Assembly: GCF_000382405.1 (NCBI RefSeq)
Contig: NZ_KB908271.1
Location: forward strand, 31,346 to 95,345
Direction of reading: 5' to 3'
From: Mycobacterium sp. 141
GTDB lineage: Bacteria > Actinomycetota > Actinomycetes > Mycobacteriales > Mycobacteriaceae
DNA: 64,000 bases
The notes below the pieces were generated by a model that was not told the DNA's origin, made no database searches, and saw nothing but the letters and a program-made list of their open reading frames with translations. A program made the translations under genes and the position numbers. The number at the start of each line of letters is the position of its first letter. The first letter of the stretch is position 1. Positions 16,948-29,147 of the stretch are shown in pieces.

Positions 16948-17541
16948 GTGAGCCAGCTGTCCTTCTTCTCGGCTGAGTCGGTACCGCCTACGGTCACCGA
17001 TCTCACCGGGTTGCTTGCGGGCCCGGGACAGATCGTGCTGGTGAACGTCGACGGTCAGCAGGCGGCCCGCATCTCGGTCGTGGTGGACGAGTCGTGGCGG
17101 GCCAGCGGGCTGGCCGAGATGATGCGTCAGGCCGGTCTCGCACCGGAGATCGCGCGTACGGACGAGAACACCCCGCTGGTGCGCACCGCAGTGGACCCAC
17201 AGCTGCTGCCGATCGCCCAAGAGTGGACCAGAGGCGCGGTCAAGACGGTTCCGGTGACCTGGCTGCCCGGCGCGCGTGAGCTGCGCGCATGGGTGCTCGC
17301 GGCAGGGATGCCCGAAGCCGACGACCGCTATCTGCTGGGCCTGGATCCACATGCGCCCGATACCCATGCGCCGCTGGCAGCGGCCATGATGCGGGTGGGC
17401 ATCGCCCCCACGCTGATCGGGACCCGGGGCTCGCACCCGGCGTTGCGGATCAGCGGGCGGCGAAGACTATCGCGCCTGGTAGAGAACGTCGGGGAACCGC
17501 CGCAGGAGGCTGGTGCGTTAGCGCACTGGCCGCGTATTTAA
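16948..17541 (+). CDS. Conserved mycobacterial protein (Rv3647c-like)
   Basis: 197 residues from GTG 16948. This is a soluble conserved protein between cspA and topA in mycobacteria. No catalytic motif, signal peptide or membrane segment is visible. The C-terminal part (SHPALRISGRRRLSRLVENVG) is basic. The constant position upstream of topA is the only context; I do not assign a function. Confidence 0.85.
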   Translation: MSQLSFFSAESVPPTVTDLTGLLAGPGQIVLVNVDGQQAARISVVVDESWRASGLAEMMRQAGLAPEIARTDENTPLVRTAVDPQLLPIAQEWTRGAVKTVPVTWLPGARELRAWVLAAGMPEADDRYLLGLDPHAPDTHAPLAAAMMRVGIAPTLIGTRGSHPALRISGRRRLSRLVENVGEPPQEAGALAHWPRI

Positions 17542-17645
17542 TGGTTGTCCACAGGGCAGTCAGTTTGCGTAGGCTCGCGCAGAATGCGAAATTGTCAGTT
17601 GGCCTGCACGTCGGGGCCGTTGACAGAAGTGGAGCGTAGGCACAG

Positions 17646-20483
<2,838 letters not shown>

Positions 20484-20498
20484 ACAAGAGCCGCGTGC

Positions 20499-22121
20499 TC
20501 ACGCCCCGGATTCGGGAGAATTCTCCGACACGAGTTGGCGTTCGGCGTCGAGATCCGCGGCCGTCACCAGGTTCACCGGTCGAGCCAGCTGGGTGGGTAC
20601 GGTGCGGCCGCGTAGTTCGACGATCTCGCCGACGTCCCAGCACAGCGCCTCGGCGTCGAGCGCACCGCTGACCGCGATGGCCGAGGCCAGCACGTGGCCC
20701 TCCTCCAGCTTGGCGAGCTCGGTCAGGCGGGCAGCCTCGTTGACCGGGTCGCCGATCACGGTGTATTCGAACCGGGCCTGAGCGCCGATGTGGCCGGCGA
20801 TCGCACGGCCGGCCGAAACCCCGATCCCGAACTCGGCTCCGGTACCCAGCACGCTGAGCAGTTCATCGTGCAGTTCACGGGAGGCCGCCAGCGCGGCGCC
20901 GCATGCGTCGGGATGCTCGATCGGCGCACCGAAGATGGCCAGGGCGGCGTCGCCCTGAAACTTGTTGACGAACCCGCCGTGCCGATTGACGGTGTCGACC
21001 ACGACTCGGAAGAACTCGTTGAGCAGGTTGACCACCTCGGAGGCGGGAATGGTCGATGCCAGATGCGTCGACCCCACCAGGTCGATGAACAGCACGGCCA
21101 CGTCGCGTTCCTGGCCGCCCAACTCTGTGCCACGTTCGAGGGCCCGGCGGGCCACGTCCTCGCCGACGTAGCGGCCGAACAGGTCACGCAGCCGTTGCCG
21201 CTCGGCCAGATCCCGCACCATGTCGTTGAACCCGGCCTGCAGCAGGCCCAGCTCACTGGCGTCGTAGATCTGCATGTGCGCGTTGTAATTGCCGCGCTGC
21301 ACCTCGCCGAGCGCCCACCGCAGTTGGCGTAGCGGGTCGGCGATCGACATGGCCACCAGCACGGTGCCGGCGAGCCCGATGACCAGTGCGGCGACGGCCA
21401 GCAACAGCAGCGGGGTGGTCAGCTGGTCGGCCGTCGTGGTCAGGATCGAGAACTTGCTGGCCACCAGGGCCAGCACGATCGAGAGCAGCGGCACCCCGGT
21501 GGACAGCACCCAGGTCAGCACCTGGCGCAAGATGACGCCGGGGGCGTGGAAGTTCTCCGGTACACCGCCGCGCAGCGCGGCGACGGCAACGGGACGCAGC
21601 ACGCGTTCGGACTGCAGATAGCCGATGATGGCGGTCGCGGTGGCGCCCAGCGCGGTGGCGACCGCGACCACCGGCGCAGCCCGGCTGGCCACCGGCCAGC
21701 TGGCCGCGATAAACACGACCGAACCGAGGCACCAATTGGTGACGCTGATCAGTGTCCGGTAGAACGGCATCCGCAGCGCCCGGGCGCGGGCCAGCTCCGT
21801 GATGGCGGGGTCGCTGTCGACCAACAGGGTGTCGCTGCGCTGCCAGCGGATGACCGGCAGCAGCAGCCGTAGGCTCAGGTAGGCGCCGACGGTGAACGCG
21901 ATGAAGAGGTAGCCCAGGAACACTGCCAGGTTGGCGGCGGGCAGGTCCTGCAGCTGGACGCGGTCCTCGGATGGTAGGGCGAATCGCAGAAAGCCGAGAA
22001 CGAACAGCGCGCCGATGATGTCGGACTGCAGCATGCCCAGCGTGAATACCGGCCACGGGGTGCGCGCCACCCATCGGACGAATGCGGTGATTCGCCCGAT
22101 CGGTTCTGGCCCGGCAGTCAC
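20499..22121 (-). CDS. Membrane class III adenylate cyclase with HAMP (Rv3645-like)
   Basis: 540 residues. About six N-terminal membrane segments (residues 15-270), a HAMP linker (about 270-325, IADPLRQLRWALGEVQRGNYNAHM) and a class III cyclase domain (about 340-505). Visible catalytic residues: metal aspartates in LFIDLVGS and FQGD, the adenine-binding Lys in NKFQGD and Asp in VIGDPVNEAARL, and the transition-state Asn and Arg in the same segment. It makes cAMP at the membrane. Rv3645 is a major cAMP source in M. tuberculosis, linked to fatty-acid metabolism and drug tolerance. Confidence 0.95.
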   Translation of the reverse strand: MTAGPEPIGRITAFVRWVARTPWPVFTLGMLQSDIIGALFVLGFLRFALPSEDRVQLQDLPAANLAVFLGYLFIAFTVGAYLSLRLLLPVIRWQRSDTLLVDSDPAITELARARALRMPFYRTLISVTNWCLGSVVFIAASWPVASRAAPVVAVATALGATATAIIGYLQSERVLRPVAVAALRGGVPENFHAPGVILRQVLTWVLSTGVPLLSIVLALVASKFSILTTTADQLTTPLLLLAVAALVIGLAGTVLVAMSIADPLRQLRWALGEVQRGNYNAHMQIYDASELGLLQAGFNDMVRDLAERQRLRDLFGRYVGEDVARRALERGTELGGQERDVAVLFIDLVGSTHLASTIPASEVVNLLNEFFRVVVDTVNRHGGFVNKFQGDAALAIFGAPIEHPDACGAALAASRELHDELLSVLGTGAEFGIGVSAGRAIAGHIGAQARFEYTVIGDPVNEAARLTELAKLEEGHVLASAIAVSGALDAEALCWDVGEIVELRGRTVPTQLARPVNLVTAADLDAERQLVSENSPESGA

Positions 22122-22202
22122 CCGTTCACCGTATCGGTCCCGGAGGATGTTCAGCGCTGCTGTACACCGGTTGTGTCGGCCTGACCACTACTGTTGACGG
22201 TG

Positions 22203-23423
22203 ATGAGCGGGGTGTTTTCGCGGCTGGTCGGCCAGCACGCGGTCGAACAGGAGCTGGTGGCGGCCGCTGCTGCAGCGCGGGGCGATGCTTATAGTGATTC
22301 AGGGCACAATGCGGTCAGCGTGGGATCTATGACACATGCCTGGCTGATCACCGGCCCGCCGGGCTCGGGTCGGTCAGTGGCGGCGTTGTGTTTTGCAGCC
22401 GCACTGCAGTGCACGTCGGACGGGATACCCGGGTGCGGCCAGTGCCGTGCGTGCACGACGACGATGGCCGGCACACACGCCGATGTGCGGCGCATCGTCC
22501 CCGAGGGGCTGTCCATCGCGGTCAAGGAGATGCGTGAGATCGTCCAGATCGCCTCACGGCGTCCTGGCACCGGGCGCTGGCAGATCGTGGTGATCGAAGA
22601 TGCTGATCGGCTCACCGAGGGGGCGGCGAATGCCTTGCTCAAGGTGGTGGAGGAGCCGCCGTCGTCGACGGTGTTCCTGCTGTGCGCGCCGTCGGTGGAT
22701 CCCGAGGACATCGCGATCACGCTGCGCTCACGCTGCCGGCACGTGGCGTTGACGACGCCGGGGGTGGACGCCATCGCCGACGTGCTGATCACCGGTGACG
22801 GCCTGCCCGCCGAGGATGCCCGCTGGGCGGCTTCGGTCAGCGGTGGGCACGTCGGGCGGGCCCGGCGGCTCGCCACCGACTCCGAGGCCAGGGAGCGCCG
22901 GATGCGTGCACTGAGCCTGGCCCGTGACGCCGCCACGCCGTCGCGGGCCTATGCGGCCGCCGAGGAGATGGTGGCCGTCGCCGAGGCCGAGGCGTTGGCG
23001 TTGACGGCTGGTCGCAACGAGACGGAGACCGATGAGCTGAAGACCGCGCTGGGTGCCGGCGGTACCGGCAAGGGCACCGCGGGCACGCTGCGTGGTGCCG
23101 CCGGAGCGCTCAAGGAGCTGGAGAAGCGCCAGAAATCCCGGCAGACCCGCGCGTCGCGCGACGCCCTGGACCGGGCCCTGATCGACCTTGCGACGTATTT
23201 CCGCGACGCGCTGCTGGTGTCCTCGGGAGCAACCGGTGTGACGGCCAACCACCCGGACATGGCTGAGAAGGTCGCGGCGATGGCCGCGCACGCATCACCG
23301 GACAAACTGTTGCGCTGTATCGAGGCGGTGCTGGAATGCCGTGAGGCCCTGGCTGTCAACGTCAAGCCGAAGTTCGCCGTAGATGCCATGGTCGCCACTG
23401 TCGGGCAGGCGCTGCGTGGGTGA
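22203..23423 (+). CDS. holB: DNA polymerase III, delta-prime subunit
   Basis: 406 residues from ATG 22203, with GTG 22200 and TTG 22194 as in-frame alternatives; MSGVFSRLVGQ matches the usual start. AAA+ clamp-loader subunit: the P-loop is GPPGSGRS, with Arg replacing the ATP-binding Lys, as expected for a non-hydrolysing delta-prime. A zinc-binding C-x(8)-C-x(2)-C-x(2)-C module (CTSDGIPGCGQCRAC) and the sensor region EPPSSTVFLLCAP follow. It is part of the clamp loader that places the DnaN clamp on DNA. Divergent from the adenylate cyclase gene. Confidence 0.93.
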   Translation: MSGVFSRLVGQHAVEQELVAAAAAARGDAYSDSGHNAVSVGSMTHAWLITGPPGSGRSVAALCFAAALQCTSDGIPGCGQCRACTTTMAGTHADVRRIVPEGLSIAVKEMREIVQIASRRPGTGRWQIVVIEDADRLTEGAANALLKVVEEPPSSTVFLLCAPSVDPEDIAITLRSRCRHVALTTPGVDAIADVLITGDGLPAEDARWAASVSGGHVGRARRLATDSEARERRMRALSLARDAATPSRAYAAAEEMVAVAEAEALALTAGRNETETDELKTALGAGGTGKGTAGTLRGAAGALKELEKRQKSRQTRASRDALDRALIDLATYFRDALLVSSGATGVTANHPDMAEKVAAMAAHASPDKLLRCIEAVLECREALAVNVKPKFAVDAMVATVGQALRG

Positions 23424-23509
23424 GTTGGGTCTGGGCAGGACGCTGCCGTAGACTCATGCCGCCCGTGTGATGATGGCTCTTTGCGCAAGCGCTCATCGCG
23501 ACGGGCAGC

Positions 23510-23585
23510 GCCACCTTAGCTCAGTCGGTAGAGCGATTCACTCGTAATGAATAGGTCAGGAGTTCGATTCTCCTAGGTGGCTCCA
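23510..23585 (+). tRNA. thrT: tRNA-Thr (anticodon CGT), CCA encoded
   Basis: Complete cloverleaf. Acceptor GCCACCT pairs with AGGTGGC, D-arm TAGCTCAGTCGGTAGAGC, anticodon stem ATTCA/TGAAT around loop CTCGTAA (anticodon CGT, reads ACG), and T-arm TCAGGAGTTCGATTCTCCTA. Discriminator T at 23582 and encoded CCA at 23583-23585. Its position after holB is the same in M. tuberculosis. Confidence 0.96.
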
Positions 23586-23603
23586 CCTCTCCTTCGTCGC
23601 GCT

Positions 23604-23651
23604 CGTAACGCTACGGCGGAGATCGGCGCCGAACCCCGCCACAGCGTTACG
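23604..23651. terminator. Long stem-loop between tRNA-Thr and the convergent membrane-protein gene
   Basis: Outer stem CGTAACGCT (23604-23612) with AGCGTTACG (23643-23651) and inner GGCGG/CCGCC (23615-23619 with 23636-23640). There is no U-tract on either side, so it is a candidate bidirectional or Rho-assisted terminator between convergent transcripts. Confidence 0.45.
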
Positions 23652-23683
23652 TGCGTGGAAGCGAACCGGCAATGTCGTAGCAC

Positions 23684-25435
23684 CTACCTCGGCGCCAGGA
23701 ATCCGACCGGCCCGGGGGAGATGCAGACCGACAGCGCGGCGGTGTTGGCCCGCACGAGAATTGCGTCGCCGGCACCGGGCAGCCGGACGAACACCCGGTT
23801 GAGCCCCGGATGCACGGGCACTTTGGTTTCGGGTCCTTCGGGCAGGGACATGATCAGTGAGCCATCGCTGTTGGCCAGGTAGTTGATTTCGGCGGTCCAA
23901 TCCGCGGGCAGCAGTGGGCCGTCCAGCGGCATGCGCACGGGGGCGTCGGGCTGGACCAGGAAGCCGCAGTGCGGCGCGGGTCCTTCGGCGATGCTGCGCA
24001 CCCAGGTCACGACGGCCGGCAGGAGCTCTCCCGCGCGGTCGAACATGCGGGGTTCGGTTGTCGCCGAAGCGAATTCGGGGCGCGCGCGGACGAGCGCGAA
24101 CATGTGGCTGGCGAGGTTCTCCGGATAGGCCACCCGTTGCAGGATCAGCGGGTCGACCTCCTGGTCCAGCTGCGGCGCCGAGGACGCCATCGCCAGCCCG
24201 GCCTGCGCATTGGCCAGGTAGGCCGGCACCGGGCTGTCGCGCCACACCCGCAGGAACGTCGCGGTCGAATACAGGCTGCTGCCCACGAATGCGATGGCGA
24301 CGCTGGCGCATACGACTGTCCTGGCTCGTGAGGCGTCGAGCGCAGGCGTCACCCGGTTCGGCGCACAGAACCCCACCGCCCCCAACAGAGCCAGCACCAC
24401 CACGAGATCGGGCAGGTAACGCAGAGTCTGCGCGAGCTCAAGCGCGGTGAACCGCGACGACCGCATCAGATAGATGGGTATCTGACAGGCAACCGCATAG
24501 CCCAAGGCCACCGCCAGGACGGGCCAGATCCGCTGCTTGCGAACCAACACCGTGGCCACCGCCGCGGCAAGCACCACCCAACCCAGCGCCATGACGGCAA
24601 CCGGCGGGGTCGCCCACGGCGACGCCGGCGCCCAGCGCTGCCAGGCCCAAGGCCCGCCGGCCAGGCCCGGCACGATGCCGTGGGTAAACGAGCGGCTCAG
24701 CAGATCCCAGGTCATGCCGAGGTCGAAACTCCAGCGCTTCTGATTGACGACGACGAGGTACACGCCGATCCACGCGACCGTGAGCGCCAGGCACGTCGTC
24801 CACAACCGAAGACCGCGCAGCCAGACATCCCGGAGCCCGAACGTCGACGTCACGTGTCCCAGCAGGGCGACGATGGCGAAGGCGACGAACGGGATCACCG
24901 CGGCCTTCTCGAAGAACAGCAGGCTGCCGAGGTAGACCAGCGCGCCGATCACGGCGTGCCGCCCGGCGCCTGTGCGCACCAGCAGGACCGCTTCACCACA
25001 CACCCAGGCCAGCGCCGCCAGCATCGGCAGCGAGTTCAGCGCGGCGGCCCACCAGGCGAACCCGGGCACGCCCAGCGGGGTGAAGAGTGCGAATGTGAGC
25101 GGCACGAGCAGCACCGGCCGCCAGCCGAGGATCGCCCACAGCGCCCTCAGCAGTGCAAGTGATGCGAGCAATTGCAGCACCACCAGACTCACCGCGGGCC
25201 CAACCCAGTTCAGCGGCGCCAGCCGGGTGATCACACCGGAGACCAGGAACGCGCCGGGCATGACGTGGCCGTCGTGATCGTCGAAGAGATACCCCGCGGA
25301 CAGCAGGTTCTGGGTGCCGGCGCGGCCGACGAGGATGAGGTCATCCCAGTAGAAATAGCCACCGAATGCGAGCACGCCACGGACCATGAGCTGCACCACG
25401 ATCAGTGCGGCGGCGGTGCGGGCGACCCAATTCAC
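23684..25435 (-). CDS. Polytopic membrane protein, GT-C-like (Rv3635-like)
   Basis: 583 residues from GTG 25435; the frame stays open upstream to 26215 but there it only shadows galE1. About ten hydrophobic segments follow one another, with a first-loop acidic pair FYWDDLILV, where GT-C glycosyltransferases keep catalytic acidic residues. An extracytoplasmic C-terminal domain (about 420-583) follows. A polyprenyl-phosphate sugar-dependent transferase is possible but not shown. The gene is divergent from galE1 with only 24 bp between start codons. Confidence 0.8.
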   Translation of the reverse strand: MNWVARTAAALIVVQLMVRGVLAFGGYFYWDDLILVGRAGTQNLLSAGYLFDDHDGHVMPGAFLVSGVITRLAPLNWVGPAVSLVVLQLLASLALLRALWAILGWRPVLLVPLTFALFTPLGVPGFAWWAAALNSLPMLAALAWVCGEAVLLVRTGAGRHAVIGALVYLGSLLFFEKAAVIPFVAFAIVALLGHVTSTFGLRDVWLRGLRLWTTCLALTVAWIGVYLVVVNQKRWSFDLGMTWDLLSRSFTHGIVPGLAGGPWAWQRWAPASPWATPPVAVMALGWVVLAAAVATVLVRKQRIWPVLAVALGYAVACQIPIYLMRSSRFTALELAQTLRYLPDLVVVLALLGAVGFCAPNRVTPALDASRARTVVCASVAIAFVGSSLYSTATFLRVWRDSPVPAYLANAQAGLAMASSAPQLDQEVDPLILQRVAYPENLASHMFALVRARPEFASATTEPRMFDRAGELLPAVVTWVRSIAEGPAPHCGFLVQPDAPVRMPLDGPLLPADWTAEINYLANSDGSLIMSLPEGPETKVPVHPGLNRVFVRLPGAGDAILVRANTAALSVCISPGPVGFLAPR

Positions 25436-25459
25436 TGTTGCCGACTGTACGGTGTCATC

Positions 25460-26419
25460 GTGCGAACACTGGTGACGGGCGGGGCAGGTTTTATCGGATC
25501 GACGCTGGTGGATCGACTGCTGGCCGACGGGCACAGCGTCGTCGGTCTGGACGATCTGAGCACCGGGCGGATGGCCAACCTGCGAGATGCTGAGAACAAC
25601 GCGAACTTCGAGTTCGTCGAGGCCGACATCGTCGACGCCGACCTCGCGGGCCTGCTGGCCGATGTCAAGCCCGAGGTGGTGTTCCACCTGGCGGCCCAGA
25701 TCTCGGTGAGCCGCTCGGTGGACGATCCGCAGCTCGACGCCACGGTCAACGTCGTCGGCACTGTCCGCCTGGCCGAGGCGGCCCGGCGGGCCGGCGTCCG
25801 CAAGGTGGTGCACACCTCGTCGGGCGGTTCGGTCTACGGCATCCCGCCGATCTACCCGACCAGCGAGGACATCGCGACGAACCCGGCGTCGCCGTACGCG
25901 GCGAGCAAGGTCGCCGGCGAGGTCTACCTCAACACGTTCCGCAACCTCTACGGCCTGGACTGCTCCCATATCGCGCCGGCCAACGTCTACGGGCCGCGCC
26001 AAGATCCGCACGGTGAGGCGGGTGTGGTGGCGATCTTCTCCCAGGCCATGCTCGCCGGCCGACCCACCAAGATCTTCGGTGACGGCACCGACACCCGCGA
26101 CTATGTGTTCGTCGAGGATGTGGTCGACGCGTTCGTGAAAGCGTCGGGCACCGAGGGTGGCGGCCTGCGGTTCAACATCGGCACGGGCATCGAAACCTCG
26201 ACGCGGGATCTGCACACCGTGATCGCCAAAGCGGTCGGGGCGCCGGACGAGCCGGAGATGTATCCGCCGCGGTTGGGGGATCTGCGTCGCTCGAAGCTCG
26301 ACTCCGGCCGAGCGAAGAGCCTGCTGGGCTGGCAGCCGCAGGTCGAGCTCGCGACCGGTGTGGAGCGCACGGTCGACTTCTTCCGGACCCGGCAGACCGA
26401 ATCCGTAAAAAGATTGTGA
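25460..26419 (+). CDS. galE1: NAD-dependent epimerase, UDP-glucose/galactose type (GalE1)
   Basis: 319 residues from GTG 25460. Extended SDR: NAD motif TGGAGFIGS at the N-terminus, DDLSTG, catalytic SSGGSVYG and YAASK (Tyr-x-x-x-Lys), and the substrate region NVYGPRQDPHGEAGVVAIF. Rv3634c of M. tuberculosis supplies UDP-galactose for the galactan of the cell wall. Its stop codon lies in the GTGAGCGCTCAC palindrome in front of the next operon. Confidence 0.9.
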   Translation: MRTLVTGGAGFIGSTLVDRLLADGHSVVGLDDLSTGRMANLRDAENNANFEFVEADIVDADLAGLLADVKPEVVFHLAAQISVSRSVDDPQLDATVNVVGTVRLAEAARRAGVRKVVHTSSGGSVYGIPPIYPTSEDIATNPASPYAASKVAGEVYLNTFRNLYGLDCSHIAPANVYGPRQDPHGEAGVVAIFSQAMLAGRPTKIFGDGTDTRDYVFVEDVVDAFVKASGTEGGGLRFNIGTGIETSTRDLHTVIAKAVGAPDEPEMYPPRLGDLRRSKLDSGRAKSLLGWQPQVELATGVERTVDFFRTRQTESVKRL

Positions 26420-26427
26420 GCGCTCAC
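26416..26427. promoter_or_regulatory. Palindromic operator upstream of amidohydrolase-TetR operon
   Basis: Perfect 12-bp palindrome GTGAGCGCTCAC, flanked by AAAGATT and TTTCT, 21 bp before the amidohydrolase ATG and overlapping the galE1 stop. A palindrome at the head of an operon that ends with a TetR gene suggests autoregulation by that TetR protein. Confidence 0.6.
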
Positions 26428-26448
26428 TTTCTAAGCTAGCGTGGCGTT

Positions 26449-28233
26449 ATGTCCTACGACGTCATCGTTCGCAACGGTCTGTGGTTCGACGGCACCGGCG
26501 CACCGCCACAGGTCCGCACGCTGGGTATCCGCGACGGCATCGTCGCAACGGTGTCGATAAAGCCGCTCGACGAGACCGACTGTCCCGAGGTGATCGACGC
26601 GGCCGGAAAATGGGTCGTCCCCGGCTTCATCGACGTGCACACGCACTATGACGCCGAGGTCCTGCTCGACCCGGGCCTGCGGGAATCGGTGCGCCACGGT
26701 GTCACCACCGTGTTGCTTGGCATGTGTTCGCTCTCAACCGTCTACGCCGACACCGAGGACGCCGCCGACCTGTTCAGCCGCGTCGAGGCGGTACCGCGCA
26801 AGTTCGTCCTGGGCGCGCTGGAACAGCACCGTAAGTGGACGAATCCGACCGAGTACATCCATGCCCTCGATGAACTGCCGCTCGGCCCCAACGTCGCCTC
26901 CATGCTGGGGCATTCCGATCTGCGTGCCTCGGTGCTCGGCCTGGACCGCGCCACCACCAGAAACGTGACCCCGACCGACGCCGAACTCGAGACCATGGCG
27001 GCCAAGCTCGAGAAGGCCCTTGAAGCAGGCATGCTCGGCATGTCGGGCATGGACGCCGCGATCGACAAACTCGACGGCGACCGGTTCCGGTCGCGTGCGC
27101 TGCCCTCGACATTCGCGACCTGGCGGGAACGCCGCAGGCTCATCAAGGTGCTGCGGGAGTACGGCCGGGTGTTGCAGAGTGCGCCCAACGTCGCCAAGGC
27201 GCAGGAGGCGCTGAACTTCTTCCTGGAGAGCAGCAATTGGTTCGGCCGCCGCCGCGGCGTGCGGATGAGCCTGTTGGTCTCGGCCGACGCCAAGTCTGCG
27301 CCCGGCGCTGTGCATGTGCTCGGGCCGGGTACCCGGCTGCTCAACCGGATCCTGGCTGCCAAGGTGCGGTTCCAGCACCTGCCGGTGCCGTTCGAATTGT
27401 ATTCGGACGGAATAGATCTGCCGGTGTTCGAGGAGTTCGGTGCCGGCACCGCCGCACTGCACCTGCGTGATCAGTTGGAGCGCAACAAGTTGCTGGCCGA
27501 TCCGGAGTACCGGCGCCGGTTCCACCGGTCGTTCGACCGCCGCAGGCTCGGTCCGACGTTGTGGCACCGGGATTTCCACGACGCCACCATCGTCGAATGC
27601 CCCGATGCGACGCTGATCGGCAAGAGCTTCGGGCAGATCGCCGATGAGCGTGGCATCCACCCGCTCGACGCATTCCTTGATGTATTAGTGAGCAACGGCG
27701 AAAGAAATGTGCGGTGGACCACGATCGTGGCCAACGCCCGGCCCAAGCAACTCGACAAGCTGGCCAAGGAGCCGTCGGTACACATGGGCTTCTCGGATGC
27801 CGGCGCGCACCTGCGCAACATGGCGTTCTACAACTATCCGCTGCGGCTGCTCAAGCGGGTTCGCGACGCGCAGCTGGCCGGCCGGCCGTTCCTGACCACG
27901 ACGCATGCCGTGCACCGGTTGACCGAGGAGGTGGCCGACTGGTTCGGTGTCGACGCCGGCACCCTGCGTCAGGGCGATCGCGCGGACTTCGTGGTGATCG
28001 ACCCGGCCGGGCTCAACGACGAGGTGGACGCCTACCACGAGGAATCGGTGCCGTTCTACGGCGGCTTGAGCCGGATGGTCAACCGCAACGACGACGCGAT
28101 CGTCGCGACGGCCGTCAACGGTGCCGTGGTGTTCCGCAACGGCCAGTTCCGCGAAGGCTACGGCGACACCGTGAAGTCCGGCCGCTACCTGCGTGCCCGG
28201 GGCGCTGAACAGCCTGTGGCGCAATCGGTCTGA
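26449..28233 (+). CDS. Amidohydrolase, N-acyl-D-amino-acid deacylase family
   Basis: 594 residues. The metal-binding HxH is in GFIDVHTHYDAEV (about residues 61-73). Other family marks are VTTVLLGMCSLS, LGHSDLRASVLG and the late HMGFSDAGAHLRN. The C-terminal beta domain has GDRADFVVIDPAG. The family (AmdHyd_3, as Rv2913c) removes acyl groups from D-amino acids or opens related amides; the actual substrate here cannot be read. It precedes a TetR gene by one base (TGA then G then ATG), so the two form an operon. Confidence 0.87.
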   Translation: MSYDVIVRNGLWFDGTGAPPQVRTLGIRDGIVATVSIKPLDETDCPEVIDAAGKWVVPGFIDVHTHYDAEVLLDPGLRESVRHGVTTVLLGMCSLSTVYADTEDAADLFSRVEAVPRKFVLGALEQHRKWTNPTEYIHALDELPLGPNVASMLGHSDLRASVLGLDRATTRNVTPTDAELETMAAKLEKALEAGMLGMSGMDAAIDKLDGDRFRSRALPSTFATWRERRRLIKVLREYGRVLQSAPNVAKAQEALNFFLESSNWFGRRRGVRMSLLVSADAKSAPGAVHVLGPGTRLLNRILAAKVRFQHLPVPFELYSDGIDLPVFEEFGAGTAALHLRDQLERNKLLADPEYRRRFHRSFDRRRLGPTLWHRDFHDATIVECPDATLIGKSFGQIADERGIHPLDAFLDVLVSNGERNVRWTTIVANARPKQLDKLAKEPSVHMGFSDAGAHLRNMAFYNYPLRLLKRVRDAQLAGRPFLTTTHAVHRLTEEVADWFGVDAGTLRQGDRADFVVIDPAGLNDEVDAYHEESVPFYGGLSRMVNRNDDAIVATAVNGAVVFRNGQFREGYGDTVKSGRYLRARGAEQPVAQSV

Positions 28234-28234
28234 G

Positions 28235-28819
28235 ATGGCCAGAACCCAGCAGCAGCGTCGTGAGGAGACCGTTGCCCGGCTCCTCGACGCGGGCATCGAC
28301 ACCATCATCGAGGTGGGTTACGCGCGCGCGTCGGCCTCGGTGATCGCCAAGCGGGCCAAGGTCTCCGACGGTGCGCTGTTCCGGCATTTTCCGACCATGA
28401 GTGACTTCATGGCGGCGACGGCTCATGAGGTGGCACGCCGTCAGCTTGAGTTGGGCAGCAAGCTGCTCGCGCAGATCCCCGCCGAACAACCGCCGTTGCA
28501 TGCGGTGCTGACGATCCTGCGGGACATCGCGGGCAGCGATACCAACACCGTGTGGCACGAGCTGATGGTGGCGGCCCGCACCGACGAAAAGCTCCGGGGC
28601 ACACTGCAAACGGTGCTTGCCGAGTACGTCGAGAGCATCTACCAAACCGCCAAGCTCGCGCCGGGGGCCGAGCAGATCCCCGAGGATGCGTTCGCCGCGG
28701 TGCTCGCCGTCGTACTCAACACCTTCGACGGTGCGGCTATTGTTCGCCGGGTATTGCCGCAACCCGAGCTCGAGGACGCCCGGATCAACCTACTGACGGC
28801 GCTGCTCAGCCGTCAGTAG
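28235..28819 (+). CDS. TetR-family transcriptional regulator
   Basis: 194 residues from ATG 28235, one base after the amidohydrolase stop. The N-terminal helix-turn-helix reads SASVIAKRAKVSDGALFRHFPTMSDFM (about residues 28-54). The C-terminal ligand domain is helical. It probably controls its own operon through the palindrome at 26416. The last 14 bp overlap the end of the convergent DUF2304 gene. Confidence 0.92.
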   Translation: MARTQQQRREETVARLLDAGIDTIIEVGYARASASVIAKRAKVSDGALFRHFPTMSDFMAATAHEVARRQLELGSKLLAQIPAEQPPLHAVLTILRDIAGSDTNTVWHELMVAARTDEKLRGTLQTVLAEYVESIYQTAKLAPGAEQIPEDAFAAVLAVVLNTFDGAAIVRRVLPQPELEDARINLLTALLSRQ

Positions 28820-29147
28820 GCACCTGGGCGTTCTGCAACGCGACCGCCCGGGCCAGCCTGGCGTACTTGAGTTCGAGGTCTTTGAACCGCAGGTAGGTCG
28901 ACAGCGTCGTGAACACGAACGCGATGATCAGCACGTACTCCATCAGGTCCGTACCGCGTTTGACGCCAAGCCAATTCGCGACGACCGTGGTGTCGTCGGG
29001 CCGCAGGATCGCGTAGATGCCCGCTATCACGAACAGTACGAAGCCGACCTTCACCCACGCCTTCGACCGAGCGCTGCGGCGCGAGTTCAGCAGGTACATC
29101 AGCAGCGCCAGCACGGACCCGATCAGCAGCGCCTGCATCCAGTTCAC
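28806..29147 (-). CDS. DUF2304 small membrane protein, PpgS partner (Rv3632-like)
   Basis: 113 residues from GTG 29147, which overlaps the stop of the glycosyltransferase gene (GTGA). Three hydrophobic segments: MQALLIGSVLALLMYLL, VGFVLFVIAGIYAIL and YVLIIAFVFTTLSTYL. Then a charged C-terminal helix. In M. tuberculosis Rv3632 enhances the activity of PpgS (Rv3631). It is the last gene of the five-gene operon that starts at 36456. Confidence 0.88.
   Translation of the reverse strand: MNWMQALLIGSVLALLMYLLNSRRSARSKAWVKVGFVLFVIAGIYAILRPDDTTVVANWLGVKRGTDLMEYVLIIAFVFTTLSTYLRFKDLELKYARLARAVALQNAQVPTDG

Noticed and set aside
23510..23651. Attachment site or integrated element at tRNA-Thr
   Set aside because: No integrase, no duplicated tRNA 3' end and normal mycobacterial gene order on both sides.
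25436..26215. N-terminal extension of the Rv3635-like protein
   Set aside because: The extension is antisense to galE1; the membrane protein starts at GTG 25435 as in relatives.
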